Under the pieces are notes generated by a model. The model saw only the letters and a program-made list of their open reading frames with translations, ran no database searches and was not told where the DNA came from. 64,000 nucleotides of DNA from Maritalea mobilis (GTDB lineage Bacteria > Pseudomonadota > Alphaproteobacteria > Rhizobiales > Devosiaceae). The position numbers were made by a program, and so were the translations under genes. Positions 46,657 through 55,937 of the stretch are shown here, one piece after another. The DNA lies in the NCBI RefSeq assembly GCF_004363175.1, contig NZ_SNYR01000001.1:496001-560000 (forward strand), written 5' to 3'. The stretch's first letter is position 1. Each line of letters starts with the position of its first letter.

Positions 46657-47775
46657 ATGGATAGAAACGCCACCACCAATGATCAGCAATTATTTGACTG
46701 GCTGCGCCTAATCCGGTCCGACAATGTCGGCCCTGCCATGTTTAAGCGGCTTATCAACCGGTTTGGCTCCGCCGGTAACGCACTGGATGCACTTCCTGAC
46801 CTGATAAAAGGCGCAAACACTAAACGCGCCATAAGGCTAGCGCCCCCCGATCAAATTGAAGATGAAATTGAACGCACCCATAAATTCGGTGCGAAATTCA
46901 TCACCCTTATTGATCCTGCCTACCCCGAACCACTTAAGCAAATCAGTGACGCACCGCCGCTATTGACCATTTTGGGCAATCCAGCGCATTTCACCGCACC
47001 AACCATCGGCGTGGTGGGTGCGCGCAATGCCAGCGCTGCAGGCACACGAATGACCCAGCAGATTGCCCAACAGTTGGGCGAAGCAGGCTATGTGATCGCC
47101 TCCGGCCTTGCAAAAGGAATTGATGCCGCTGCGCATCACGCCGCGCTTAAAACGGGCACAATAGCGGTTTTCGCAGGTGGCATCGATCATATCTACCCGG
47201 AGAGCAATATTGAGTTGGCCCGAGATATTTTGCGGCATAAAGGCATTTTAGTGTCTGAACGCGCATTTGGCAGTGTGCCAAGAGCGCAAGACTTTCCACG
47301 GCGCAATCGAATTGTGTCGGGCCTATCCTTGGGCATTGTGGTGATTGAAGCAGCCATTCGCTCAGGCTCGTTGATTACGGCACGTATGGCATTGGAGCAA
47401 AACCGGGAAGTGATGGCCCTGCCCGGGTTTCCACTGGACCCACGCGCCGAAGGCGGCAACAAGCTGATCCGAGAGGGAGCCGTTCTGGTGCGTCATGCCG
47501 ACGATATTTTGCAAGAAATGCAGCAAATGCCCAAGCTGAGCCAGCAAAGCTTTTTGCAAGAAGATGAGTTTGACCAAACATTCACCCCCAACCCACAACC
47601 CGCCAATGCAACCGAAACAGTGCTCAATGCGTTGAGCACAACACCAACACCAATTGATGATATAGTGCGACATACGGACCTACCCGTCGCCATCGTCTCG
47701 ACTGTGTTATTGGATTTAGAAATTGCCGGGCGCTTAGAACGATCAGCAGGACAATTGGTGGCATTGCGCCCTTAA
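46657..47775 (+). CDS. dprA: DNA-processing protein DprA
   Basis: Binds incoming single-stranded DNA in natural transformation and loads RecA; it is also present in bacteria not known to be competent. The 372-residue product has an N-terminal SAM-like helical part (about 1-70), a Rossmann-like domain (GVVGARNASAAGTRM about 118-132, SGLAKGIDAAAHHAAL, AVFAGGIDHIYPESN, RNRIVSGLS, VIEAAIRSGSLITARMAL) and a small C-terminal winged-helix domain (about 315-370). Start: ATG 46657 with GGTGG upstream; a GTG at 46648 would add three residues. In operon with plsY. Confidence 0.94.
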   Translation: MDRNATTNDQQLFDWLRLIRSDNVGPAMFKRLINRFGSAGNALDALPDLIKGANTKRAIRLAPPDQIEDEIERTHKFGAKFITLIDPAYPEPLKQISDAPPLLTILGNPAHFTAPTIGVVGARNASAAGTRMTQQIAQQLGEAGYVIASGLAKGIDAAAHHAALKTGTIAVFAGGIDHIYPESNIELARDILRHKGILVSERAFGSVPRAQDFPRRNRIVSGLSLGIVVIEAAIRSGSLITARMALEQNREVMALPGFPLDPRAEGGNKLIREGAVLVRHADDILQEMQQMPKLSQQSFLQEDEFDQTFTPNPQPANATETVLNALSTTPTPIDDIVRHTDLPVAIVSTVLLDLEIAGRLERSAGQLVALRP

Positions 47776-47902
47776 AAACTGATCCAAAGCGCCCAATATT
47801 GCGAATAAACAAAGCGGCACTTTTTGTTTGGTCATTGACAATTGGACCAAAGCAAGACCATGTTGCCGCCGATTTGACGTTAGGATCTTAAGGACCAATT
47901 GA

Positions 47903-50443
47903 ATGAAGCTGGTGATCGTCGAAAGCCCTGCAAAAGCAAAAACCATCAATAAATATCTGGGCAAAGACTATGAGGTTTTGGCCTCGTTCGGCCACGTGCG
48001 CGACCTGCCATCTAAAGATGGGTCAGTTGATCCTGACGACGATTTTGCCATGAAATGGGAAGTCGACGCGGCGTCAAAAAAACGTCTCACCGAAATCACC
48101 AAGGCCACTAAGGCCGCAGATGAACTGATTCTCGCAACTGACCCTGACCGCGAAGGTGAAGCCATTTCGTGGCACGTTTTGGAAGTGCTGAAACAGAAAA
48201 AAGCGTTGAAAGACAAAAAGGTCAGCCGCGTTGTATTCAACGCCATCACCAAAAAAGCGATTTTGGACGCGATGCAAAAGCCGCGCGAATTGGACACGCC
48301 GTTGGTGGATGCCTATTTGGCACGCCGTGCACTTGACTATTTGGTGGGCTTCACCCTGTCGCCCGTTTTGTGGCGTAAGCTGCCCGGCTCTCGCTCGGCT
48401 GGCCGTGTGCAATCGGTTGCCCTGCGCTTGGTTTGCGAGCGTGAGGAAGAAATCGAAAAGTTCAAACCGCAAGAATATTGGAGTGTGATCAGCACCCTCA
48501 ATCAAGGCGGCAAAGATTTCGAAACACGCCTTTATGCTCTGAATGGCAAAAAGACAGACAAGCTGGACATTGCGACCGAAGAGCAAGCGGCCTCTATCCG
48601 CGATGCAATCAATGCGGGCAGCCTGACGGTTAAATCTGTCGAGAAAAAGCCGACAAAGCGCAATCCATATGCGCCGTTCACCACCTCAACCATGCAGCAA
48701 GATGCGTCAAGCCGCTTGGGCTTTTCACCATCGCGCACCATGCAGGTGGCGCAGCGTCTATATGAAGCAGGCTTGATCACCTATATGCGTACAGACGGCG
48801 TGCAGATCGCCCCTGAAGCGATCAATGCGACCCGCGCCCAAATCGAAAAAGATTTCGGGGCTAATTATGTGCCAGAAAAGCCGCGCATTTATCAGTCTAA
48901 AGCCAAAAATGCGCAAGAAGCGCACGAAGCGATCCGCCCAACTGATCTTTCGCGCACGCCCAAAGATGCAAAGAATTTGGAAGCCGATCAGGCCAAGCTT
49001 TACGATCTGGTGTGGAAGCGCACCATGGCCAGCCAAATGCGCGCCGCTGAGATGGAACGCACAACAGCAGATATTGAGCTGAACGGCGCAAAAGACCAAA
49101 TCACATTGCGGGCGGTTGGCTCTGTCACCACATTCCCAGGCTTTATGTCGCTTTATGGAGTGTCCACCACAGATAAAGACGATGAAAACAGCCGCGAATT
49201 GCCGCCTTTGGCCGAAGGTGACAATCCTGCGCTGAAAAAGTGTGACATTGAACAACATTTCACTCAGCCCCCAGCGCGCTTTACCGAAGCGAGCTTGATC
49301 AAAAAGATGGAAGAGCTGGGCATTGGCCGCCCATCAACTTACGCGGCGACCTTGGGTGTTTTGCAAGACCGTGACTATATCCGGCTGGAAAAGCGTGCCT
49401 TGATCCCAGAAGATCGCGGCCGCTTGGTTACGGCCTTCCTGCAAAGCTTCTTCGAACGCTATGTCGAATATGGCTTCACCGCCAATTTGGAAGAACAGCT
49501 CGATGGGATTTCAGCGGGCGAAATCAACTACAAAACCGTGCTCAATGATTTCTGGCGCGACTTTAATGCCCATGTGACTGAGATTAAAGATCTGCGCGTC
49601 TCAGAAGTTCTTGATGCGCTGAACGCTTTGTTGGGTGACCACATCTTCCCACCAAAAGAAGATGGCAGCGATCCGCGCAAATGCCCGGATTGCGAAACAG
49701 GTCAGTTGTCGCTCAAAGTGGGCCGCTATGGCGCCTTTATCGGCTGTTCCAACTATCCAGAGTGTAACCACACCCGCCAACTCGGCGAAAGCGCAACCGG
49801 CGAAGCTGGCGGCGCGGATGGCACTGGCGTTATTGGCCAGCACCCAGACTATGGCGTGGACATCGAATTGAAAAAAGGCCGCTTTGGCCCCTATCTCGAG
49901 ATGGAACTGGATGGCGAGAAAAAACGTTCTGGCCTTCCAAAGGGCTGGTCGCCTGAAAGCATTGATTTGGACAAGGCAGTCAAATTGATTTCCTTGCCAC
50001 GCGATGTGGGTGAACATCCCGAAACAGGCAAAATGATCACAGCAGGCCTTGGCCGCTATGGCCCGTTTGTGCTGCATGATGGCACCTATGCGAACCTCTC
50101 CGATATTGAAGAAGTGTTCAGCGTGGGACTTAACCGAGCTGTTTCCGTTTTGGCTGAAAAAGCCAGCAAAGGCGGACGGCGCGGCGCGGCGCAAACATTG
50201 AAAGAGTTGGGCGACCATCCGGATGGTGGCGCAGTGACCGTGAAAGATGGCCGCTATGGCCCCTATGTCAATCATGGCAAGGTGAACGCGACGCTGCCGA
50301 AAGACACTGATCCACAATCAGTGACCATGGAACAAGCGCTAGAGCTGATTGCAGCCAAAGCTGCCAAAGGACCGGCAAAGAAACGCAAGGCACCCGCCAA
50401 AAAGAAAGCACCAGCAAAGAAAAAGGCTGCTGCGAAATCGTAA
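47903..50443 (+). CDS. topA: DNA topoisomerase I
   Basis: Type IA topoisomerase that relaxes negative supercoils. The 846-residue protein has the TOPRIM domain (LVIVESPAKAKTI at the start, DPDREGEAI with the acidic metal site), the catalytic Tyr segment LITYMRTDG, FTEASLIKKMEELGIGRPSTYA, a zinc-ribbon CPDC...CSNYPEC (about 595-625), and C-terminal repeat domains (GRYGPFVLHDG, GRYGPYVNHG). The tail is Lys/Ala rich (AKKRKAPAKKKAPAKKKAAAKS), likely aiding DNA binding. A 127-base gap to dprA holds no hairpin; rnr follows by nine bases. Confidence 0.97.
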   Translation: MKLVIVESPAKAKTINKYLGKDYEVLASFGHVRDLPSKDGSVDPDDDFAMKWEVDAASKKRLTEITKATKAADELILATDPDREGEAISWHVLEVLKQKKALKDKKVSRVVFNAITKKAILDAMQKPRELDTPLVDAYLARRALDYLVGFTLSPVLWRKLPGSRSAGRVQSVALRLVCEREEEIEKFKPQEYWSVISTLNQGGKDFETRLYALNGKKTDKLDIATEEQAASIRDAINAGSLTVKSVEKKPTKRNPYAPFTTSTMQQDASSRLGFSPSRTMQVAQRLYEAGLITYMRTDGVQIAPEAINATRAQIEKDFGANYVPEKPRIYQSKAKNAQEAHEAIRPTDLSRTPKDAKNLEADQAKLYDLVWKRTMASQMRAAEMERTTADIELNGAKDQITLRAVGSVTTFPGFMSLYGVSTTDKDDENSRELPPLAEGDNPALKKCDIEQHFTQPPARFTEASLIKKMEELGIGRPSTYAATLGVLQDRDYIRLEKRALIPEDRGRLVTAFLQSFFERYVEYGFTANLEEQLDGISAGEINYKTVLNDFWRDFNAHVTEIKDLRVSEVLDALNALLGDHIFPPKEDGSDPRKCPDCETGQLSLKVGRYGAFIGCSNYPECNHTRQLGESATGEAGGADGTGVIGQHPDYGVDIELKKGRFGPYLEMELDGEKKRSGLPKGWSPESIDLDKAVKLISLPRDVGEHPETGKMITAGLGRYGPFVLHDGTYANLSDIEEVFSVGLNRAVSVLAEKASKGGRRGAAQTLKELGDHPDGGAVTVKDGRYGPYVNHGKVNATLPKDTDPQSVTMEQALELIAAKAAKGPAKKRKAPAKKKAPAKKKAAAKS

Positions 50444-50452
50444 AGGACTAAA

Positions 50453-52771
50453 ATGGCTCGGAAAGATAAAACGTCACGCCTAAAACAATCTCCCGAGGCG
50501 CGGCAAAAAACCAATTTCCGCGCTAAACAAAACCGCGATGGCACCATGCCAACGCGCGAAGAGGTTGTGGACTACATTGTTCGCTTTCCAAACCATGCGA
50601 GCAAGCGTGACCTAGCAAAAGCCTTTGGAATTCGCGGTGAAGACCGCATCATCTTCAAAGCTCTACTCAAAGAGATGGAAGAAGATGGCCTGCTGACACG
50701 GGACAAGAAGAAATATCACCCCGTGGCGGAACTGCCTTCTGTCACCGTGATTGAAATTCCACTAGATGCCGATCCTGAGCATATGATCGGCTATCCCGCC
50801 AAATGGGACGGCGACCAGGAAAGCCGCCCAAAGGTTTTGATCTCACTCGATAAGAAAAATCGCGCGGTGCCCGCACCGGGTGACCGTGTGCTGGCGCGTA
50901 TTGACCGCGACGAGAACAAAGACCCGATTTACACCGCCCGCCCCATGAAGGTGCTGGACAAGCCGAAGAAGGCCTTGATCGGCATTGTTCGGAAAACAGA
51001 CAAAGGCGCACGCCTTGTGCCTGTGGACCGCAAAGGCAAGGAAATGCAAATCCATGCCGGCGATTTGGGCGATGCCAAAGAAGGCGACTTGGTTGAGGTC
51101 GAACAATTTGTTTCGGGCCGCCTTATGGTGCCCCGCGCTCGTGTGAGCAGCATTATTGGTAACCCCAAAAGCGAAAAAGCCATCAGCCTGATCGCGCTGC
51201 ACAATCACGATATCCCCTACCGCTTTCCAAAGTCGGTTTTGGACGAAGCCGAAGCGCAGCAAGCTGCTGGACTTGAAGGTCGCGAGGATTGGCGCCAGCT
51301 GCCGATTGTGACAATCGACCCTGCAGATGCAAAAGACCATGATGATGCGGTTTACGCCGAAGCTGATGACGACCCTGCCAATGAAGGCGGCTTTTTGATT
51401 TATATCGCCATCGCCGATGTCGCCAACTATGTGCGGCCAGAATCGGCCATGGACAAAGAAGCGCTTATTCGCGGCAATTCGGTCTATTTCCCCGACCAAG
51501 TTGTGCCAATGCTGCCGGAGCGGATTTCCAACAATCTGTGCTCACTGGTCGAAGGTGAAAACCGCGCAGCAATGGGCCTGATCATTAAGATCGACAAGGA
51601 TGGCGAAAAGCTCAACCACAGCTTCCACCGCGTGTTGATGCGCTCGGCGGCCAAGCTCAGCTACCAGCAAGCGCAAACCGCCATCGATGGCCATCCAGAC
51701 GAAAAAACTGAGCCTTTGTTGGAGCCAATCCTCAAACCGCTTTTCGCGGCCTATGCCGCATTGGAAAAAGCGCAAAAGGTGCGCTCGCCCCTCGCCCTTG
51801 ATTTGCCAGAACGTCGCATTCGGCTAAATGATGAAGGCTTGGTGCAGGACGTATATGTGCCAGAACGGCTGACAGCCCACCGCCTGATTGAAGAAATGAT
51901 GATTCAGGCCAACGTGGCAGCGGCTGAAACGCTGGAAGCAAAAAAATCTGCATTGCTTTATCGTGTGCACGATGCGCCTTCACAGCAGAAACTGATTGGC
52001 CTGAAAGAATCGCTGGCCAGCCTCAACATTAATTTGTCCGTTGGGGAAAATGTGAAACCCATGCACTTCAATAAAGTGCTGGCGCAAGCGGCAGACACCG
52101 AAAACCCACATATGGTCAATGAGTTGGTGCTACGCTCGCAAGCTCAGGCAGAATATACCCATGAGAATTATGGGCATTTTGGTCTGAACTTGCGCCGCTA
52201 CGCCCACTTCACCTCGCCGATTCGACGCTATGCCGATCTGATCGTGCACCGCGCCCTGATCACCGCCCTTGGCTTTGGTGATGACGGGCTGAAGCCTGGC
52301 ATGGAAAGCAAGCTGGCGGGCATTGGCGAGCAAATCTCCATGACCGAGCGCCGCGCCATGTTGGCCGAGCGCGAAACAAGTGATCGCTTGCTGGCATACT
52401 TCCTCGCAGATCAACTCGGCGCACGCTTCAATGGTCGAATTTCAGGCGTTATTGGGGCGGGACTATTTGTCCGATTGGATAAAACCGGCGCAGATGGTTT
52501 TATACCTGCTTCAACGCTTGGCACCGACTATTTCGTTCATGATGAGTCGCAACAAGCACTGATAGGGGAACGCACAGGAGAACGGTTCCGCATTGGCGAT
52601 CAAGTTGAGGTTCGGTTGATGGAAGCTGAGCCTTTGGCTGGGTCTTTGCGCTTTGAAATGCTTTCAAAGGGCGAAAAGACCAAGCCAATCGGTCGTGGCC
52701 GTCCCAAACGTTCTTTTGGTAAAAAATCCAAAGGCTTTGCCCGCAGACGCGGCAGAGGGAGTGCAAAATGA
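50453..52771 (+). CDS. rnr: Ribonuclease R
   Basis: 3'-5' exoribonuclease able to degrade structured RNA. The 772-residue protein shows an N-terminal winged helix (about 30-95), cold-shock domains, the RNB catalytic domain (ITIDPADAKDHDDAVY-type pattern with the acidic cluster, GGFLIYIAIADVANYV, NNLCSLVEGENRAAMG, RLTAHRLIEEMMIQANVAAAE, YAHFTSPIRRYADLIVHRAL) and a C-terminal S1 domain, followed by a basic tail (GRPKRSFGKKSKGFARRRGRGS). Catalytic aspartates are visible. It is nine bases after topA and overlaps the DUF983 gene by four. Confidence 0.96.
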   Translation: MARKDKTSRLKQSPEARQKTNFRAKQNRDGTMPTREEVVDYIVRFPNHASKRDLAKAFGIRGEDRIIFKALLKEMEEDGLLTRDKKKYHPVAELPSVTVIEIPLDADPEHMIGYPAKWDGDQESRPKVLISLDKKNRAVPAPGDRVLARIDRDENKDPIYTARPMKVLDKPKKALIGIVRKTDKGARLVPVDRKGKEMQIHAGDLGDAKEGDLVEVEQFVSGRLMVPRARVSSIIGNPKSEKAISLIALHNHDIPYRFPKSVLDEAEAQQAAGLEGREDWRQLPIVTIDPADAKDHDDAVYAEADDDPANEGGFLIYIAIADVANYVRPESAMDKEALIRGNSVYFPDQVVPMLPERISNNLCSLVEGENRAAMGLIIKIDKDGEKLNHSFHRVLMRSAAKLSYQQAQTAIDGHPDEKTEPLLEPILKPLFAAYAALEKAQKVRSPLALDLPERRIRLNDEGLVQDVYVPERLTAHRLIEEMMIQANVAAAETLEAKKSALLYRVHDAPSQQKLIGLKESLASLNINLSVGENVKPMHFNKVLAQAADTENPHMVNELVLRSQAQAEYTHENYGHFGLNLRRYAHFTSPIRRYADLIVHRALITALGFGDDGLKPGMESKLAGIGEQISMTERRAMLAERETSDRLLAYFLADQLGARFNGRISGVIGAGLFVRLDKTGADGFIPASTLGTDYFVHDESQQALIGERTGERFRIGDQVEVRLMEAEPLAGSLRFEMLSKGEKTKPIGRGRPKRSFGKKSKGFARRRGRGSAK

Positions 52772-53184
52772 GTTTAGAGATGACCACCGCCGCCAAACCA
52801 AAACGATCGATTTGGTCGGCCATGAAAAACGGCATGAAGTGCAAATGCCCCAAATGCGGCGAAGGCAAATTGTTTCGGTCCTATTTGAAAGTGAACGATA
52901 CGTGCCCGAATTGCGGTGAAGATTTGCACCATCACCGCGCAGATGATGCCCCGCCATATATCACCATGGCGATTGTCGGCCACATCATTGTGGGTGCCAT
53001 CCTGCACATCGAAATGGCGTATGAATGGGAACCGATGATGTATCTCTACGTCTTCGTACCCATGGCATTGCTCTCATCACTTGCGATGTTGCCTTCCATC
53101 AAAGGCGGCGTGGTAGCCATTCAATGGGCAACCTATTTGCATGGGTTTGATCCAAACCACACTGACGAGATTGACGGCCGCTAG
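52768..53184 (+). CDS. DUF983 membrane protein with zinc ribbon
   Basis: A 138-residue member of the DUF983 family, found in many alphaproteobacteria near rnr. A four-cysteine ribbon (CPKCGEGKLF and CPNCGEDLHHH, about 28-53) is followed by DDAPPYITMAIVGHIIVGAILHIEM (first membrane helix about 62-82) and a second helix (MMYLYVFVPMALLSSLAMLP, about 90-110). Its function is unknown. It is coupled to rnr by an ATGA overlap, which suggests an RNA- or envelope-related house-keeping role, not proven. A hairpin follows. Confidence 0.9.
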   Translation: MSLEMTTAAKPKRSIWSAMKNGMKCKCPKCGEGKLFRSYLKVNDTCPNCGEDLHHHRADDAPPYITMAIVGHIIVGAILHIEMAYEWEPMMYLYVFVPMALLSSLAMLPSIKGGVVAIQWATYLHGFDPNHTDEIDGR

Positions 53185-53203
53185 GCCTAAATTGAATTCC
53201 ACA

Positions 53204-53228
53204 CCAGCGCTTATTTTATGAGCGCTGG
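53204..53228 (+). terminator. Hairpin after DUF983
   Basis: Eight-bp perfect stem CCAGCGCT / AGCGCTGG around a 9-base TATTTTATG loop, about 20 bases after the stop. The tail CGTCTCCCATTTC is weak in T, so the strength as a terminator is uncertain. Confidence 0.65.
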
Positions 53229-53357
53229 CGTCTCCCATTTCACATTGCCCTCAATTCCCCATTTGCAAGCACACCTTGCACTGTTATTGCTAGTGTAACG
53301 GCTGGAATGTGTCACACACGCCAAGCCTGAACAGAGCCAACATTTCATTGGGCACCC

Positions 53358-53885
53358 ATGAGCGAGCAAAACCTAACCTTCCGCCTCCCCGGTTCTACCG
53401 ATGCTGCCGATATTATGCGCATTCATAAAATGGGTTTGGATACTGGCCATGCCTCTTTCCGCGATACGCCGATTGGCTGGACAGAATTTGAACGTGCCTA
53501 TTTAGACGAGCGCAGCGCCGCACTCGTTGTGACTGACGGCGACAATGTGTTGGGCTGGGCAACAGTGGTGCCAAGCTCTCAGCGCGCTGTTTATGCAGGT
53601 GTAGGCGAAATCTCGATCTATCTAGACAGCGGGGCCCAAGGCCAAGGCGTGGGCAGCGCGTTGATGCAGGCAATTATCGACGCGGCAGAGCAAAAGGGAT
53701 TTTGGACACTTTTTGCCCATATATTCCCACAAAACCAAGCCAGCATTGCCCTGCACAGCAAGTTTGGCTTTGACACGATAGGTCGGCGCAAAGCCATTGG
53801 CAAAATGACCTACGGACCAATGGCAGGCAAATGGCGCGATGTAATGCTGATGGAAAGACGAAGCCGCACCGTGGGGCTGGATTGA
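53358..53885 (+). CDS. GNAT family N-acetyltransferase (phosphinothricin acetyltransferase-like)
   Basis: A 175-residue acetyltransferase. The N-terminal FRLPGSTDAADIMRIHKMGLDTGHASF and TPIGWTEFERAYLDERSAALVV, the acetyl-CoA loop GAQGQGVGSALMQAII and HSKFGFDTIGRR are of the phosphinothricin/methionine sulfoximine acetyltransferase type, which acts on small amino-acid-like substrates; the real substrate is unknown. Start ATG 53358, after a 170-base gap, and a promoter of its own is likely. Confidence 0.85.
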   Translation: MSEQNLTFRLPGSTDAADIMRIHKMGLDTGHASFRDTPIGWTEFERAYLDERSAALVVTDGDNVLGWATVVPSSQRAVYAGVGEISIYLDSGAQGQGVGSALMQAIIDAAEQKGFWTLFAHIFPQNQASIALHSKFGFDTIGRRKAIGKMTYGPMAGKWRDVMLMERRSRTVGLD

Positions 53886-53914
53886 GCGGCCACACAAATA
53901 ATTGTGCTTTGAAC

Positions 53915-53942
53915 TTGACTTTTTAGCGGAAATGCATAGTTT
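53915..53942 (+). promoter_or_regulatory. Probable rpmG promoter
   Basis: TTGACT (53915-53920) and TAGTTT (53937-53942) separated by 16 bases fit a housekeeping sigma promoter, 67 bases upstream of the rpmG start. Confidence 0.5.
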
Positions 53943-54009
53943 GCGGCCAACGGAACGATGACAGATCGCCGCGCATGTTTGCGTGGCCTTTTAATTTGGG
54001 AATGTAGGC

Positions 54010-54177
54010 ATGGCCAAGTCCAACACTGTAAAAATCAAGCTGGTTTCAACAGCTGATACAGGTTACTTCTATGTAGCCAAGAAAAATTCACGCACAATGA
54101 CTGAGAAACTGACTTTGAAAAAGTACGATCCGGTTGTGCGCAAGCACGTTGAATTCAAGGAATCAAAAATCAAGTAA
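54010..54177 (+). CDS. rpmG: 50S ribosomal protein L33
   Basis: A 55-residue ribosomal protein. The translation opens [21 protein letters not shown], continues with [18 protein letters not shown] and [13 protein letters not shown], which is the L33 form of the alphaproteobacteria. The zinc-binding cysteine pairs seen in one L33 form are absent here, so this is the zinc-independent form. ATG 54010 is preceded by the GTAGG site. A strong terminator follows the TAA at 54177 and it is followed by no other gene on this strand. Confidence 0.95.
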   Translation: MAKSNTVKIKLVSTADTGYFYVAKKNSRTMTEKLTLKKYDPVVRKHVEFKESKIK

Positions 54178-54200
54178 ATTGATTTGAAGTTCTGAAAAAC

Positions 54201-54229
54201 AAAAACCCGCCTGAAAAGGCGGGTTTTTT
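54201..54229. terminator. Bidirectional terminator of rpmG and of the minus-strand RNA
   Basis: Six-bp stem CCCGCC / GGCGGG with a TGAAAA loop, flanked by A5 on the left and T6 on the right. The T-runs on both strands make it work in both directions: after rpmG on the plus strand, and for any minus-strand transcript arriving from about 54365. Confidence 0.85.
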
Positions 54230-54365
54230 GTTGGGCGATCCAGCTCGGCCAGAAGAGGCCACTCTTAAACCGAGCCGGAACTGCCCCCTCGCAGGATCCC
54301 AGGAAGTTGCGGCGGACCTGAGCAATTATCTGCGAGGCAAACCACTCATCAGATGAATGGTGCCC
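54201..54365 (-). ncRNA. Candidate structured small RNA (minus strand)
   Basis: Between rpmG and pleD, about 165 bases fold into four consecutive hairpins when read on the minus strand: 54341-54348 with 54354-54361 (the G:U pair forms only on the minus strand, on the plus strand it is a C:A mismatch); 54287-54294 with 54330-54337 (eight bp perfect); 54243-54248 with 54270-54275 containing an inner AAGAG/CTCTT hairpin; and the terminator at 54201-54229 with TTTTTGTTTTT after it. I do not recognise a family: it does not match the 6S, SRP, tmRNA or RNase P signatures. No promoter is convincing. Antisense or regulatory RNA is the best guess. Confidence 0.4.
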
Positions 54366-54439
54366 TTCGCAAATACGATGCACAGCCCGGTTTTCCAAGC
54401 AAATTTTACAAAAATGGAATATAAAGACTAGATTAACTT

Positions 54440-54480
54440 AAAGACTTAACCTTAACGCCCCTAATTAAGGTTAAGTCTTT
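54440..54480 (-). terminator. Long perfect hairpin downstream of pleD
   Basis: A 16-bp perfect inverted repeat AAAGACTTAACCTTAA / TTAAGGTTAAGTCTTT with a 9-base loop CGCCCCTAA, 46 bases after pleD ends. The stem is AT-rich with repeated TTAA, and the minus strand continues TTTAAG. It may terminate pleD, or, given its TTAACC sequences, bind a regulator. Confidence 0.55.
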
Positions 54481-54525
54481 GTCTTAACGCATAAAATTTA
54501 AATCAAATGCGTCAAGAATTTTAGC

Positions 54526-55896
54526 CTATGCCGCGTCGTAAACAGTGCGGTTGCGTCCTTCCCGCTTGGCGCGGTAAAGCGAAATATCAGCGCGCTTCAT
54601 CAGCGCTTCTGGCGTGTCATGCTCATTTTCATAAATCGACAAGCCAATGCTCACCGTGATGGTGAGTGGCGCAACAAGCTCGGTTTCAAACTCTTCATTG
54701 CTAATGGATTGGCGCACGCGTTCGGCCACGATTTGCGCTTGGTTCAAATCCGTATCCGGCATCATCACGACAAACTCTTCGCCGCCATAACGAGACGCCA
54801 AATCGACACCACGAATGCTGCGCTGCAACCGCAAGGCAAACTCTTTCAACACTGCGTCGCCCACCGCGTGGCCGTGTGTATCGTTCACAGCTTTGAAATA
54901 GTCGATATCGAGCATCATAAGCGACAAATTGCGTTCATGCTCTTTGGATTTCTCCAATTGCACAGCCAAATGCCGATCAAAATAACGTCGATTATAGAGC
55001 CCTGTTAGCTCGTCAATCACCGCCATCGCCACAGTGGACGACAAGTTCTTGCGCAATTCAGCAGAATAGCGATGACGACGAATTTGCGTACGTACGCGCG
55101 CCGCCAATTCGTTGCGCTCAACTGGGCGCAAAATGAAGTCGTTCACCCCAAGTTCCAGCCCGCGCACAACCCGCGGCTTATCCGGCCCGTCAGCTACCAA
55201 GATAATCGGCATATTGCGGGTTTTCTCAAGCGTGCGGATTTGCGAGCAAACGCGTAATGGATCAATATCCGGCAGGGACATGGAAACGATCACCAACTCA
55301 AAATTATGCTCGGCAAGCACCATCGGCGCATCTTCCGGACGAGTTAGGATCATTACATCATGTTCGCGATCAAGCACGTCATGCAGCCGCTCTGCCGCGC
55401 GCGCATCGCTTTCAACCAACAGCAATTTGCCGCCAGTTGCGTCAATCCGCTGGGTCATGCCCACAATATCTTCAATCGCGATAGATTGGCCGGTCAGCGC
55501 CCGCGAATGAAGCTCATCAGTGAGGTTTTTCAGCCGCGCCAAGCTTTTCACCCGCGCCATCAACTGCACATCATCTACAGGTTTGGTGAGAAAATCATCA
55601 GCGCCCGATTCCAAACCTTTTACGCGATCAGAAGGTTGATCAAGCGCCGTAACCATCACAATCGGAATATGCTGGGTTTTTGGATTTGCCTTGAGTCGGC
55701 GACAGGTTTCAAACCCGTCCATTTCTGGCATCATCACATCGAGCAGAACGATATCAACCTCGCCCTGGTTGCAAATCTCAATGGCGTCACGCCCACTTGT
55801 TGCTTCCAGCACATCAAAATATTCAGCCGTTAAACGTGCGGCCAACAATTTGATGTTTGTTGGAATGTCATCTACCACCAATACACGTGCGGTCAT
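54526..55896 (-). CDS. pleD: Diguanylate cyclase response regulator PleD
   Basis: Makes c-di-GMP upon phosphorylation and controls polar development and cell cycle in alphaproteobacteria. The 456-residue protein has two receiver domains (1-120 with LLDVMMPEMDG phospho-Asp and LTKPVDD; 150-285 with a degenerate IVSMSLPDIDP) and a GGDEF domain (about 295-450): DELTGLYNRRYFD, LDIDYFKAVNDTHGHAVGDAVL, RYGGEEF. An RxxD inhibitory site (RGVD) lies five residues ahead of GGEEF, so product inhibition is likely. Divergent distance to divK is 41 bases, same strand, so pleD follows divK as in Caulobacter relatives. Confidence 0.96.
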   Translation of the reverse strand: MTARVLVVDDIPTNIKLLAARLTAEYFDVLEATSGRDAIEICNQGEVDIVLLDVMMPEMDGFETCRRLKANPKTQHIPIVMVTALDQPSDRVKGLESGADDFLTKPVDDVQLMARVKSLARLKNLTDELHSRALTGQSIAIEDIVGMTQRIDATGGKLLLVESDARAAERLHDVLDREHDVMILTRPEDAPMVLAEHNFELVIVSMSLPDIDPLRVCSQIRTLEKTRNMPIILVADGPDKPRVVRGLELGVNDFILRPVERNELAARVRTQIRRHRYSAELRKNLSSTVAMAVIDELTGLYNRRYFDRHLAVQLEKSKEHERNLSLMMLDIDYFKAVNDTHGHAVGDAVLKEFALRLQRSIRGVDLASRYGGEEFVVMMPDTDLNQAQIVAERVRQSISNEEFETELVAPLTITVSIGLSIYENEHDTPEALMKRADISLYRAKREGRNRTVYDAA

Positions 55897-55937
55897 AATA
55901 CTCGTCCCGTACTCACCTACTCACATTGGGTGCGCAA

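Noticed and set aside
54340-54365. Hammerhead-like core CTGATGAG on the minus strand
   Set aside because: No GAAA element or third stem follows at the needed place; a chance match in the first hairpin of the candidate RNA.
54433-54487. CtrA binding sites near pleD
   Set aside because: TTAA elements are many but none pair has the required seven-base spacing.
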